Assembly (NCBI GenBank): GCA_002633025.1
Contig: NMRB01000002.1
Location: forward strand, 185,696-249,695
Origin: Notospermus geniculatus
Lineage: Eukaryota; Nemertea; Pilidiophora; Heteronemertea; Lineidae
Direction: 5' to 3'
Length of the DNA: 64,000 nucleotides
Positions 1-13,900 of the stretch are shown one piece after another. The number at the start of each line of letters is the position of its first letter. The first letter of the stretch is position 1. A program made the position numbers and the translations under genes. The notes under the pieces were generated by a model, which had not been told where the DNA came from, ran no database searches, and saw only the letters and a program-made list of their open reading frames with translations.

Positions 1-3000
1 GCTTGTATTCCAGACACTTCTGAGACAACGGAGGAAATCTCAGACACCCCCACCTTCTGCAAGATTCATATTGTAGTTAAGATGCACACTTCGAGCAGAA
101 CCAGCGATGTGAACGTTGCTCTGATGCTACTCAAAAACACCAAGGAAGACAGGACTGCTTCCTGGAGTTAAGACGGTCTACAGCTACTGCTGCAGCCATA
201 TCTGGAGATATAAGGAAGTGGCTTCATCGACCGAAATCCTGCTCTTATAACAAGAGGGCAGCACAACCCGGTGGCAGACTCGTGCATTGCCAATTTTGAG
301 CATGACCTAACAGCAGAGCGAGAAGATAATGGCTTCAGTGTGCAGAAACAGATCGAGGGTCGACGACATTCGATCAAAGATAGTATGAACGCTAAAGAGG
401 GCAGCACAATCCAGGGCCACGCCAAGCTGTCAACTACAGACTACTGAAAGCCCACTTGACTGATATTTTGAAACTACTTGACAGTGCTCGAAGTATCCGA
501 CAAGAGCTCACGTTTTTAAACACTACTACTAAGTAGAACAGGGAATTATTCAATTTCAAATCGACAGCTGGAAGTAATGGCGACATGCAAGTTCAAATGA
601 ATTCTGTTTAAGTTTTGTTGATGGGCATAAAACTTGCACGATTTTCAGTGGTATGTAGAAAGGTGCCGTTCAATCCTTTGTCACAAGAAGCACAGGATAA
701 TTCTGCTTTGTTTGGCCATCACCGTAATTAGGGCCATCCCTTTAGAAATGTACGAACACCGCAAACGACGAGGCAAAACTGTGAGACACTTGTCACAGTG
801 TAAGTCTGGACCGTTAATGGCAGAAATTAGCGTTTTCCTTGATCTGGGCCAATTAGAATTAGCCACAAGTACATTCCAAGATACCAAAAAATAACATGTG
901 AAATAGTTAAGAGTCAATGATTCGTTTGAGATCAATCGATTTTTTTCTGCTAGATTTTTCATCGGCACACAATGAGGTACAAATCAATTCAGCAATAAGC
1001 GTACCACGCACCTCGTCTAACCATCAATCAGTGAATGCTGTAAGATGCAAAAGGAACAAATAACTCGGTCTAATTAACATCTCCACCTGACAAGTCCGTT
1101 AAAACCAAGTATGCAAATGAGTGTTGCATGACAAGCATGAGGATCAATTAATCGACGGTGCACGGGGTCGGCCGTTTCATGTTTCTATTTAGCAATGGGG
1201 CATACATAAATGCAGTGGCTGGGAACAAACGGAATACAGGACGAAGAAACAGAACTGGCTAGAATTTCAATCCATCACAAGGGAGTAAAGATCACGTTGT
1301 TATTCCAATCCAACACACTCCCCCTTCTGAAACAACCTGGAGGAACTACACTTCGCCGTCAAGTAGTTCCGCCAAGGAAAGGATGAACCTTCAAATCGGT
1401 TCAAAAGACACATCAGGGTGCAGAACGCTGGCTCAACGATCACCTCCAAGCAGCTACCATTTCGATGATGGAACTGTCTCGTGGTTCAAACTATCTTATG
1501 ATGTATATGCTCTGCTCTGTCAATTACATGTATTAACAAAATCTTGAGGTACGGTATAGATGTATAGATGACATGCCATGATGTGGCATGTTCGATGTGT
1601 GATGACAATCCACATCACACATCGTACAGTGCCAGACGCAGTTTGGAAGCCGTACAGTACATTAATGGCGTACACCAACATGAGTCCGCCGTCGGTTCGG
1701 GTACAAAAATAGCTCAGCTACAATAATCTCATGATCACCAACTCCTATGTTTCAGCGCTCGACAAATCATTGGTTCATTAGCATGTCCTGATCCAATTGT
1801 TCCTTGTCACTTCTTGATAAATTGAGATTTTCCCCGTCTTCAAATTACATTTGTTGATTGAATTTGGGTTTTTTATAGGGAGTGTAGCAATAACAAGAAC
1901 GCAGCAAAAAATTGATGAATCTTCCCTTACTTTTTTCCCCGGCTTTTTCCGAACATGATTATTGCATTGAGATTATTTGATATACCGGTACATATATTAT
2001 TGTACGGAGGCTTTTATACAGTGCTTTTCACTGTAATACAGTCTCAAAGCGCTTCACACAACTACCCGTCTCTCCAGTACTTTTTCAGGGAACTCAAGGA
2101 ACAGCTCATTCGCGATGCTCATTTCATGGTCACTTTCAGAAAAGTCACGAACAGGCCTATGGCAGAAGCGAATCAGTAGGTCTCTTGGTCACTTTTCTCT
2201 ACAAGATGCAAACTGAATATTTCCATTCTGATTCCAAGGGGTCCCTGGAGAATCTGACAGAACAATGATTCCAAAGAGAGATTATCAAAAAGTACAGTGT
2301 AGAAAACATGAACGATAAAAATTAAAATGGCACAAGCGACTTTGCCGAGGATGGCAATGCCCCAGCATGCTAATAATCTTCGTCTTGAATGACACATCCG
2401 TAAAAGAAAGCAGCAGATCAGATTAGGGAGTGTTAGAACATCTCCTGCTAAGTCAGCTACGGTGTTTGAGATTTGACACATGACCATGTCCCTAAGCCAG
2501 TGATCTATTGAGGCCAATATCGAATACAATCTACCAATCCTTCCTCTACGGGGAATTTATACCCATCTCTTGTTTCAAATCTCTCGTGATTGGCTTATTC
2601 CTGACTTAGGCCATTCTTGCCTCTGTTTTTCACACACTGCTCCTTCCGTCATACCGTCACCACGAATAGAATTTCGAATCAAAATACCAGAATTTCCAGA
2701 TGGTTCTATCTATGATTGGGAATTTACAAAACCAATAAAAATCACGAGGAAACACAATCCCCTTTATACTATTGACACAGACACCAACATCAAAACAACA
2801 AAAATGTTTTATCAACTGTTTGATAGAGTGAGTTGTTTATTTTGTAATCAATATTTGGGGTTGTTTTCATGATTGTGTTGTAATTTTTTTCAGGTCCAAA
2901 TAAAAGTAATGGAGATATGTTGTGGCATAAAAACAGCTGCTCCCACGAGGACACTGTATTTAGACAGGCAGATGGGATGAGCAAGCAAATACACACTCTG

Positions 3001-4929
3001 ATAATTTTACCATGGAAACTAACTGATTCTGTAAATCTAGCTTATATCTCCCAAGGGGAAGCATATATCCCAGCGGTTTATCTCTCACTCCAAATATTCT
3101 GAGCTTAAATCCATAACTGACAATGGCACATTTAGCTTCAATGTTAGCAATTGCTTTTCCTCTGCTACAGGGCATACTTTGCGTTGTGGTCGCTAATGTA
3201 GCTATTGTGCTCATCCAAAAGCATGCCATTAGATAGAGTAACAATAGGGGGTAGCACCTATAGGAAATATCATTGACAAGCTTGCTTGACTGGCAGTGAA
3301 GAGAAACCATACTGTGTCTAACAGAGCAGAATCACCTCAATGACATTACCTTCAATGAACACACAAGTTTGTCAAGCAACATGAATACATGTACTCACCT
3401 AGCATTTCAAATAATACCTATCTCTTACCTTCAGTTTCACCTTGAATTTTGAATTATACTTACCGGTAGGCCTCCTTGAATCTTCATCTTGCATTTTAAA
3501 TTCGTCTTTCATCTTTTCTGAATGCCAAAATGCTTGGAAAGCTACAACCCACCACCACCTATAGGAGAAAGAATACTGGATGGAAAGAGGAAAGGTTAGG
3601 AAGTCAGGGTTAGAGAGAAAGGCTCTGGGAACAGAGTACAGTATACCAACACCGTTAGAAACATAAGAAGCTACAGAATCAGCACTCATTGGCAGAATGA
3701 TAAACTATCACTCACCTTTTCTAAATGACAGGAGAGCGAATTAAAGAAGGCAAAGACAAACTCGGTACAAAAGTGATGAAGTTTTATTGTACAACTACTA
3801 CAATCATCTTTGGGGGTTTTCTAATTTGCACAGACACTACATACGTCTTTCCCTTCTTGCTTATCCCCCTGATCAGGAGTACCGGTACTAGTGTTTGGTA
3901 AGCAGTTTTGTTTTGTGGTCTCTTTTGGAAAATATCAAATGGCAATCAAACCTTGTCTTGTCCCATGCACTTCATCCTCTTGTTGACAGATAGAATAATG
4001 TAGCTACGGCAGTTACTTCACACATATACAATACCAGTACATACATGCAATAGATCTTTTGAAAAAATGTGTGCAAGTTCGCTTGGCAAGATTAAGAAAG
4101 AAATGTCACTAGAGGATGAAATGTAATGCGAGATGGAACACAATGGTTTCATTCTTATGCGGATTTGATTTGATTTTCATCTTTGTCACTTTGAAACCCC
4201 AGACACACATACATGTGTGACAGGATATATCTAAGCCATGTATCTCCAATTTCCAAAGTGTGCATTTTTCTTCAGTTGAGAATAACACCCCAGAGATGGC
4301 CATTACCCATGATTGGTTTAAGCTTTTCCATACCAAAAGGTGGTAGGCTAACAGGACTTCTATATTAAAGCCCAACTCATGAGTGGCACTTGGTAGGCCT
4401 ACTTTATGTCGTGGCCACTGACCTTGACCTTGTGCAGATATATGATGTATCTTAGAAAAAAGGGCTATTAATAATCATAGATGAAAAGATACCAATGTAC
4501 CACTAACAGCAGAAAGCGTGACGAAGTGTGTGGTCTGTCCAATAAATGAACAGCAATTAAAGCCACAAAGCATGCATAGTTTTCTAGAATATTGCATACA
4601 TTACAAACAAATCAAGCTCTTTGTAAGAGTCAATACAGCATTCACTCCCTAAGAAATTCGACATCGCCTTGGGCGAGAATTACACATGCAATGGATGATA
4701 GCAAAAAGAACAAAATCGACCAGCTGAAGGATCCTGCATTTTGTCTTCATCTTGACGAAGAATTCAAACCTTCCAAGGAGATTGCCCAGCTTGATGACTG
4801 ATGCCTCATGACGACCAGCACTCATGATTTCTCCTGTTCTTTCCGTCTTCGTCTCTCACTCTTGTAATCTTCTACGGACACGGGAGATGCAAAGGGCCAG
4901 AGGATAGATCATGATGAGCTGCACACTAT
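1..4929. other. Non-coding DNA downstream of SMG5; no gene supported
   Basis: I find no conserved protein, RNA gene or convincing exon chain here on either strand. The open frames are short and resemble nothing I know. The part nearest SMG5 should hold its 3' untranslated region, because SMG5 is read leftward and stops at 4930. A candidate poly(A) signal for the minus strand (TTTATT on the plus strand) lies at 3783-3788, but it is one of several such hexamers and is weak evidence. The sequence at 160-430 could be old transposon debris, but I could not place it in a family. Confidence 0.5.
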
Positions 4930-7900
4930 TCAACCCTTCTCCTTTTCCAAAGTGTCTCTCCACTTCATGTAGAAATCTTTCACCATTTCGATACTTATGC
5001 CTGAAAATGATAAAAAATTCACAGTATTGTTGGGAATTTACAACCTGATGGCACTCAAAGGTAAAATGAACCCTTTTTTTACTTACCTTCTTGTTTGGCT
5101 GCTGACACAGCACCTACCATTCTTGGGGTCAGACTTGGATAATCCATTGGACGATTGGTAAGGTAACTGACCATGTCTTTAGGACTGCAGTCCGACTGTT
5201 GGTGAGCGAAGTATTTACAACAGCTCACAGCCTGTAGGAAATACCTGAATAGAAGGACAATCATGACAATGGTTAACTCTACATCATCACATCAGGTGCT
5301 GATGACCAGTCCTGTTTTGACCAGTTCAGAATGCCGACTGTCTGTCATGATTGTGATCATCGATCAAACAACAAAGTGAACCAGGAATTTATATTCAAGT
5401 CCACCCACCACACACTTACCACGTCTCTCTGTCTTTTCTCTTTAGATTTTTCTGAGGTGATGCAGAGGATTTCTCATTACTTTTCTGAGCTCGTACATAC
5501 CTGAAAACAGAAAATGTATTAATTGCCAAGGAAATTGTCTAGACATTATTTTGTTTGAATGAATTTGGAATGTTTATTAGAAATGTGAGCACATACCTAT
5601 TGCCTTTTTTGAATTCAGCTTCAAGCCACCTAATAGCTTCCCGTGCATTACAACTCTCCTTCTTCAGCAAGTCAAGGTTATCAATCACTGGAAAAGAGAG
5701 AAATTGAGCATTGTTATGATTATATTAAAGGAAGTTGGTATAATCTATTCAATCTGTGTTGAACCAGATCACGAAAGACTGGAGCCAGAAGACTGAAATA
5801 AGTAAAACAGCATTGATTGGATGTCTCTCCAGATGAACTCATCCTGAGGTAATGAGTGTTTTTTTGGTGTCTTGTCCCTGGCATCACCACATTCAGCAGG
5901 GAGAGAGCATGCTTTGAACCACTGATTATCTCATGATGAGATGAACCAGACAGAAGGGAACTTACCTGCTAATGGTATGATGATGATGAACCTTGCACTA
6001 CTAGCCATGTGCTTGATGCAGTCAAGACCATCTGTGAGGGCTGATGCATCAGGGATAAGATAGGGTGGCAAATTTGGATGACTTTCAAGTTTCAGTGATC
6101 CTTCCAGTTGACTTACTTCTGCCTGGAAATGAAGATATAGAACACTATTACACAAACATGTCATGTGTCCTCTGCTCTGATCATCCACCACTGAAGACAC
6201 ACAAGTGCATGAGGCAGGGTGGAAGTGTGCAATACTGAGTGTGATGTCATGACCAGGACACCATGGGAAGTTAACAAAGGCTTGGAATATACAATACAAG
6301 ATGTCTTTCACAATGTCATCCTTCGTTCTGAGGCAAATATGCAATGTTGAATGATGTCATTGTAACCAGTGATTCCATGAGCAGCTCTTTGAAGACAGCT
6401 TGTTTTTTTCCTTGAATAAAGACATGCTGTAATGCTGAGCAGCATTTCTTCTCAATCAAACTTGTGACTTGTTTTCTTCTTCAAGGGTGCCGGTACTATC
6501 GATGAGGACGCTACATATTATATCATAACAACAATTAGGTTAGAAATAACTGAGAATGAAAGTAAAAAGGTCATGTGCAAAGATACTTCATTGCCGTTAC
6601 TAAAAAAAAACCGCCAAGTACCCTCACACTAAAGTGCTGAAGTAAGTTTTTTCCTGGTATGATGCTAACAGCTCTTAAAATTTGGATCAATATGAAAATT
6701 AGACCAAGTGAGGCATGTGATGAGGTCATGAGTATGCAACAAGGAGATTCAAATAAACTTCACCACTGTACTTGTCTTGTTTTTGAAAAAGCCATTAGCC
6801 AAACATATACAATGACTCACAAGGTGCATTCAGTACGATATTTTTCAATAATTTTCTCCCTCTAAAACATGTACATGTATAGCCATTATAAACAGACTTC
6901 TTCATCATGTGTTCCCTCATGGTCTTTTTCCGCAGACGACTTACTTTTTCAAAAATTTATTTCATAACCTCGTTTTTCAAAGACCTCACAGCCCTTGAAA
7001 TGTAAGCAGTATAACATGCGATTCAAACTTGGCATTCGTGCCAAGGATTCAATGAGATGAACATCTCATAGTATTGTGCCTTGAAACCCTTCTCTAAGGG
7101 CCCCTCACCTGAAGTCTCAGATGTGCCATGTCTCGCATCAGCTGGTTTCTTCTTGCTTCAATGTCAGCCTGAAATGACAAAGAGATGAACACCACTGATT
7201 AGCTGGGATCGCCATCATATTACCTCACTTTGCTTTGAGCCAATCAGCCACATATACATGGTACTAGTATTTTGGAATCCAAGTAGGTTCTAACCCGATG
7301 CTGGTCCATTTTTGCCTGTCAGGAAGGTTGTACTTCATAATACAACCAATACCCATAGTCCATCAGCATTTTTGACGAACTTCAGGTGACACCAAATACA
7401 AGTGTTTATGAAATGACAATTCATAAATGAAACTCCATGGTCCATTAAGCAGTTGGAAAGTAGTATGATATCAAAGGAAATCAGATGAAAGGGAACATTT
7501 TGATCACAGCCTGTATGCAAGAAAAGACCTTCCCACCATATGGATAAAAGCACTATACAGGGACATTTTCATCCTTCAGTGATTCTGAAAGGAATATTAA
7601 CAGGGTTAACATGTTTTGACAAAACTATTCAAAATTTCTCCAACTGCAATAAACATCAAATGCCTTCTGGTTGGTTGAATTCCTCACACGTTTCTGGTAA
7701 ATTTGCCCCTTTTCCCTTCAGACAAATAGCCAAAAGAAAGACTTAAAATACTGAACCATTTCTCAAAGAGAGTCCTGGTAGCAAACGTGATTGAATGTAA
7801 AGGAATATATCTTGACAAGAAAGAGTTCCATGAGACCACAACTTTTACTTCCATAGATTCATTGAAAACTAAACAGAATGCCTTCTACAGTCAACCCAAA

Positions 7901-10900
7901 GATCCTGCTCTCATATCACAATCAACACCACAACAAAGGACTACTCTGGGTCTCCAACACGTGAAATGCATAGATTTTTCTAAAAATATACTGATTCTAA
8001 TGAAGAGACTTCTGTCTAGTCTGCCCTAGGCCCTTTCTCATCTCTATCTCTGGAGACAGGATATTTCTAATGAGAAGCAGTACCGGTACTAGTATCGGCA
8101 GTTCTGCAAAGAGCACGTTGTATGTCCTGTTCCTGAGGAGACGCCATGTGGCCTAGTCTATTTTGTCCACCTTCGATTGGACCAAGCATTTCTACCCCAA
8201 GTTGAGGCTGGCCTCTCAGTAGACAATAGTCCCTCATAATATGGTTTCACAGACACATAAAATTGACAGCTGAGTAGGTTTTGAGTACCAAAACTGTGCA
8301 TACCACTATCGAACCAGGCAGGGGTCCCCGTGAGGAGCCCAGGAGATGAGATGTCCCATATTCAACACCAACCAACCATGAACACCATAAACATGATTAA
8401 TTTTCCAGACTGATTACTAAATATTTTCTCTAACAGGCACAAAGCGATTTTACATGCTCAACAGACCAGAACCGATGGGTCCACTAGCAATCGCTACAGG
8501 AATGAACATGGACAATGGCACGCACTTGACCTGAACTAACCAGTTCATCTACAAGCTGCCTTCTCATAGGCTGCCCGGGAACTGATACATCAAAATAAAA
8601 ACCAATCAAAATTGATCACAAAGCGGAAGAAGCCTATTTGGCACTGGATGTGTGGTGTATAGGATTTTATGAATGTCAGCTTGTCATTCAAACTTATGAT
8701 TGATGTGACCCATGTATTTCACAGAGTTCTGGCCCCGTAGATTTTTAGCTCCAACCATTGCATGTACCATACTTGGCAGATAGATCAGAACCAGTTCGCC
8801 AATCTGTCAAGTACCCTCGTTCGACAGATTTATTCAAGAGACCTAGGCCAACATGCACCTTATTTTGAATCCTCGATTGGCTGATAATGAAAGATAATTG
8901 CACACATGACCAAGCAAACTATTGTCTTAATCAGGCACAATCCTGATTTGATACAAGCACCATGAGGGACATAAACAGAAAATCAATCTGTACCATCACT
9001 CAGAACCAGATGGATGCCTTCCATGAATTGGGTCAAACTGGTAACTACAGCAGAAATCTCACTGAAACAATATTTTCTAAATGCCTCAAAGTTTACCTAA
9101 GCTAAAAGAAAACATTATGGAGAAGACACACCACACTCCTTGACTCTCCAACTACATTGAAAAGCAATCTTCAGACAAAACAGACATGTTCTCTAGTGCT
9201 GCCATCTATCCTAATTCCGTAGAACTGGGCAGCCCTCAAATAACAATGAAGATGAGCTTCAGCCAGAGGTTTGCAACAACAATACTGATTACAAGCTGCA
9301 GTTGCAGCAATCGTTGCAGTTCTGTGGCCTGAACTGTAAAATCAAGTACATGCACGTATAATACAGGACATGCAGGACAGACTCCAGTAAAACCCATTGG
9401 TAAGGTGAAAAGTATCTTCTGGTTGCTCACAGGTAATAAGCTCATCACTTCGTACACCAGACCAGATAAGCTTTGGCAAACCTCGTGTTAGTATCATTTG
9501 CGCATCTGTTTTTGCTAGTCTTTAGTGTCTAAACATCGTCAGAATTTTTGGCCAAACTAATTGGTGGTGATGATGTTTATTTAGTACAGGGTAACGCCAT
9601 ACAAATGAGAGAGGCACCAGGTCTGCAGGCGGTATAGGAACTCCAGCTATTCATCTTTTGTAAACAGTGACAGGGGCTGATCTGCTTGGCTCATCCTGAC
9701 AACTCGCAACAAAGAAAGCTGTTCATTTCCTGCTCCTGGATCTGAATAAACACGCTATTTTATAACTTGCCTGAGATTTGTCAACATTACAAGTAGGCCC
9801 TACACTACTGCTACATGTATGTGCTAACTCTCTGTGATAATAGTTGGCTGATGTATCTTGAAAGAATTCAGCATGATGAGTTTAGGCAACAGAAGCTCAT
9901 AGCACCTGCAGTCATAACACAAGGCTCCAGCCATCCTGAAGATTACTCCAAGCAATCAATGGGTAAAACTACTCTCCTCCGCATTCCTTGAGGGCAAGCA
10001 ACCTGAGAGTTCAGTGCTCAACAAGCTGCAATTCCAAGATCCAACATCATGGCTGAAAATACATAGGATTAGGAAAGTGGAATCACAGCCATGACAGCAC
10101 ATCCTCTTGGTAAACTGCACAAGAGAAGTGAAGGGATTGCACTGATGGCACCCCAGTAGAACATACTATTCTACCTTTATCAGCACTATGTATGGGGGCG
10201 CAAATGATTGAAAGCCTATTGAGTGAACACAGAAGTTAATTTGAAACCATTCTATCACTTGGCTGCAACTTAATCTTACATCTTGATCCAACTAACCAAT
10301 TTTTTTACAACTATTCCCCAAGTGCAGCTAAAAAATCAATTATAAGATGTTTATTTCTAACTGGAAGCAAACCTATCCCAGCTATGTTTACCTAAGGAGG
10401 ATACATTATGCCAAGGTTGAAAATAGTTCACCTCCAACCTGGCTGCTGTTAAATTGGCTTTCTTTAAAATAAGTCAGAGGTGCAAAAAATACCAGATCTG
10501 TTTTCTATCCAAATACCCCCTGTCGAATGGTGAAAAGCTAACAATTCTCTTCATCAATTAAACTGACTGACATTCTCATCATTAGCCCAGGTACCAATCA
10601 CACACCATCAGAAGGAGAGCCATGGAAGGCCATCATCTAATTCCAAAAGAAACAGGTCACAATAATTGCATGGAATGTTTTGAATCGAAAATTAACTACA
10701 GTTGATAGGAAAAATATTCTATTTAAATTCTCTATGGCTCTGGTATGCCCGCTTTTGCAGGCTGGGCCATCATTATCAATAAACCACAAGTGAAAATAAT
10801 AATTCATCCGAAGNCACATATTCCAACCGGTAAGCCTAGGCCTGCACCTAATAGGGCCCTACACTCATTCATCACGTGTCAGGAGACTTACATACTCCCA

Positions 10901-13900
10901 CAGCGGCTGGAGTTATACCCTGCTTTTTTAACCAACAAATAAGAAGATGATTTATCAATCAGTCTTGGTGGCCTTTGCCGCCTGAGATATGGCAGGATAA
11001 GAGATGACATTATGCTTAATCAGAGGTCATCCTTCCTGACTCTTTGGGGCAATAAAAAGGACCTTGGCATATCATTGGTTGACTTGTACGGAAAGCAAAT
11101 ACAAATTTCTTGGAGAAATACATGTGTAGGGGTTGGTGATGGGCTCTTTTCAATAAAATGTCACACAACTAAAGAAAGAAGCAGCTGTTTCACTGAAAAT
11201 ACAGGCGGTTTCAAGACATCAATCAAATTGCAGGCAGGTGAAGTGTGGCACTTCCTGCCCCATAACCAAACAGGCATTGGTAGTTCCTGAACCACCAATC
11301 AGATGTGGAAGAATCCAGCGAGCTCAGGTGGGTCTGCAACCAGACATCAGCCAACAGCCATCACTGCACTCAGCCAACTCCAGCACTCACCAGCATGCAT
11401 AATGCCTCTCGATTCACTGGGTATTAATTAAAAGCAAATATGTAACTTGGGCTCAAGTGAATATTGTTGACAGAGTAAACACATCTGCCAGGCAAATATT
11501 TGCCCATTAAACAGTGTAACATGAAGGGAGTTGGAAATCTATAAAGTTTTGAGTCAACAACAGTATTGGACGGCCTCTACATCAACAGATCCAGAACCGG
11601 GTCATTCGAACCAGCATCAACATTATAATCTACAAGGAACTACAAATACAGTCGAGACTTCCACAGAGAAATCAATGAACAAATATATTAATGCCTCCTG
11701 TTGTTGATAGACAATATTTCTTGGTGACATTTATTCAAGATATACCACACTCCAGTAACTGAAGCCTGATATTGATATTCATCTAATAGCTTGGGTGCTC
11801 TTGCCTGTCAGGGACACGGCAATGCTAATATTGACAATTGCAGGCTCTCCATCCCACATCTACTTCTTGAGTGATCCCAGACGATGATGCCAAACATTGA
11901 ACTGTTTGAAGTGTCACCAAGCATGGGACAGTCACCCATCCGGGGTCGTGACAGCTGGTTTTTTAGTTTTTTTGCAGGCAACTAAAATAGGAAATGTCTT
12001 GGGTGTCACAATGCTTGTATTTGATACTTGTGATGCAAAGGGCAAGAAATTTTTATAACCAAGTGTCACCAGGCATGACTGTTGTTTCAAGGAGAGGTAA
12101 GCAAGGTAGAACCATGAAAGATGAAGCACTTCCAGACAACAGTGAAAATTTCAGCCAAAGGATTGCCTTACTACTATACTAGACAACTCATTCTTCTTTT
12201 ACCAAGCTATTGTGTTCTTCCATGCGAATAATCATCTCATGTGTACATAATATGGCTCAACAAGGCATGGATCCAGAGGGGGCCACTTATTTGTAACAAA
12301 TCTTTGTGAAATTGACCAGGTTTTTCAATTTGGAAAACTCCTCACCATAAATTGTCAATAACAAGCAGCAGGCTCACTCCCTCTTCCAAAATAATGTCCT
12401 GTATCTGCTCATGTTTGAAGAATTTTTTATCACGGACACCACATCAAAGTGTGTAGTCTTCATATGTCATACTCAAATTGATGAAGCATGCGGTTGTGGT
12501 AGAGGCCTGTCACAAGACACCATTTAACCACCTCACAAACAACATGACAATGCACATTAACCAGGAAAAGACAAAGAGTTCATGTAGCAAGAGTTTCCTG
12601 TAACACATATTCTCACATTGTAATCAAATGCAAGCCATTTCCTCAAGCAATTATAGCGGAATAAGCAGAGAAGGAAAAGATAATTTAGAAACAATTGATG
12701 GGTCATGAACAGTGATGACCTTCCATAATAAGGTGCTCTGGATAGGAGATGATATTATCCAGTCATCATACTTATACCACACCGAAAAACTACAGCAGAT
12801 AAGTTCCACATTTGTATTCAGAACATACGGTCATGAGCAGGGAAAGTCATCTATTTGTTGCAATAGATAGTTGTCAATGGCATACCTTTCTGCATGTATG
12901 GCAACCAGTTGAAATAGTCAAATACTTAGAGCTACAGCCTCAAAGTGCTCAAGGAGCACATCATTACTCTCGTTTCTTAAGAAACCTTTCTGGGGAATAT
13001 TCAGCACGTCTCTTGATCCTTTCAGACCGGTTCAGAATACAAATCAAATGCACTGCCTTGAACACGAGTCTTGCACTCAACGACAATGATGCCTCACTCT
13101 CCATGTCCAGACATCAGGCACAGTTGCTAACTGGCCGCTTTTTGAGATGTCTGATCTCCATAAGATACTTCATTCCTGTGAAACACATCAGAACATTGGG
13201 AGGCTATCATATAACTCACCAATCACAATCCATTAGATGGGTCTTTTGGGCCAGATAAAAACATCCACATGAAATTAGACGACAGCAATTTGTGGACAAC
13301 GAACTGAATTTAGCAATAAACACGATTACAGCAGTCTGATATGAAATCATTTACAGGCCCCATGATCAAGGGAATACCAAGATGACATTATGGCTACCAA
13401 GTCTAACAAGTAAATAAGTGCTGAGAAAAAATAATAGAACTCAAATCAAATCATGGTTTTTCATGATCCAGTTTTCTGCCACAGGCAAATAGGCTGCAAC
13501 GAGTCGCATTAAAATTGAAATATTTCCAGACTGCGTAAAAAGCAGTTTTGTCATTAGTCCTAGATACTGGTTAATCACTATCAGCGAGATGCCAAAAGCC
13601 TTTAGGACAGATGTGAAAAGTATGGGGCCGACCACATAGAAAGTCCGATAGTTCTTTTGGTGCCTATCGGCGGATTATTTATTGGGAAAATGCATTATAA
13701 CTAACTGCCGATAGGCGCTGGTAGCACTGTCAGACTTTCTGTGCGGTCGGCCCTGGTCCAGTGAGTGGTGCGAGAGGAGGCAATGTGCTTGAGAAGCAGG
13801 GAGAACAACTTCGCTGACTGAGGGTACCTGATTCTTCATCTGATGAGTGATATTTTGGCTAGAAGTTCTCATTAGTTGTTAAGGTTTAGAAAAAAAAGAG

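Noticed and set aside
12812-13258. Plus-strand frame of 148 codons in the large SMG5 intron
   Set aside because: It shows no recognisable motif, no promoter and no splice partner. A frame of this length is expected by chance in several kilobases.
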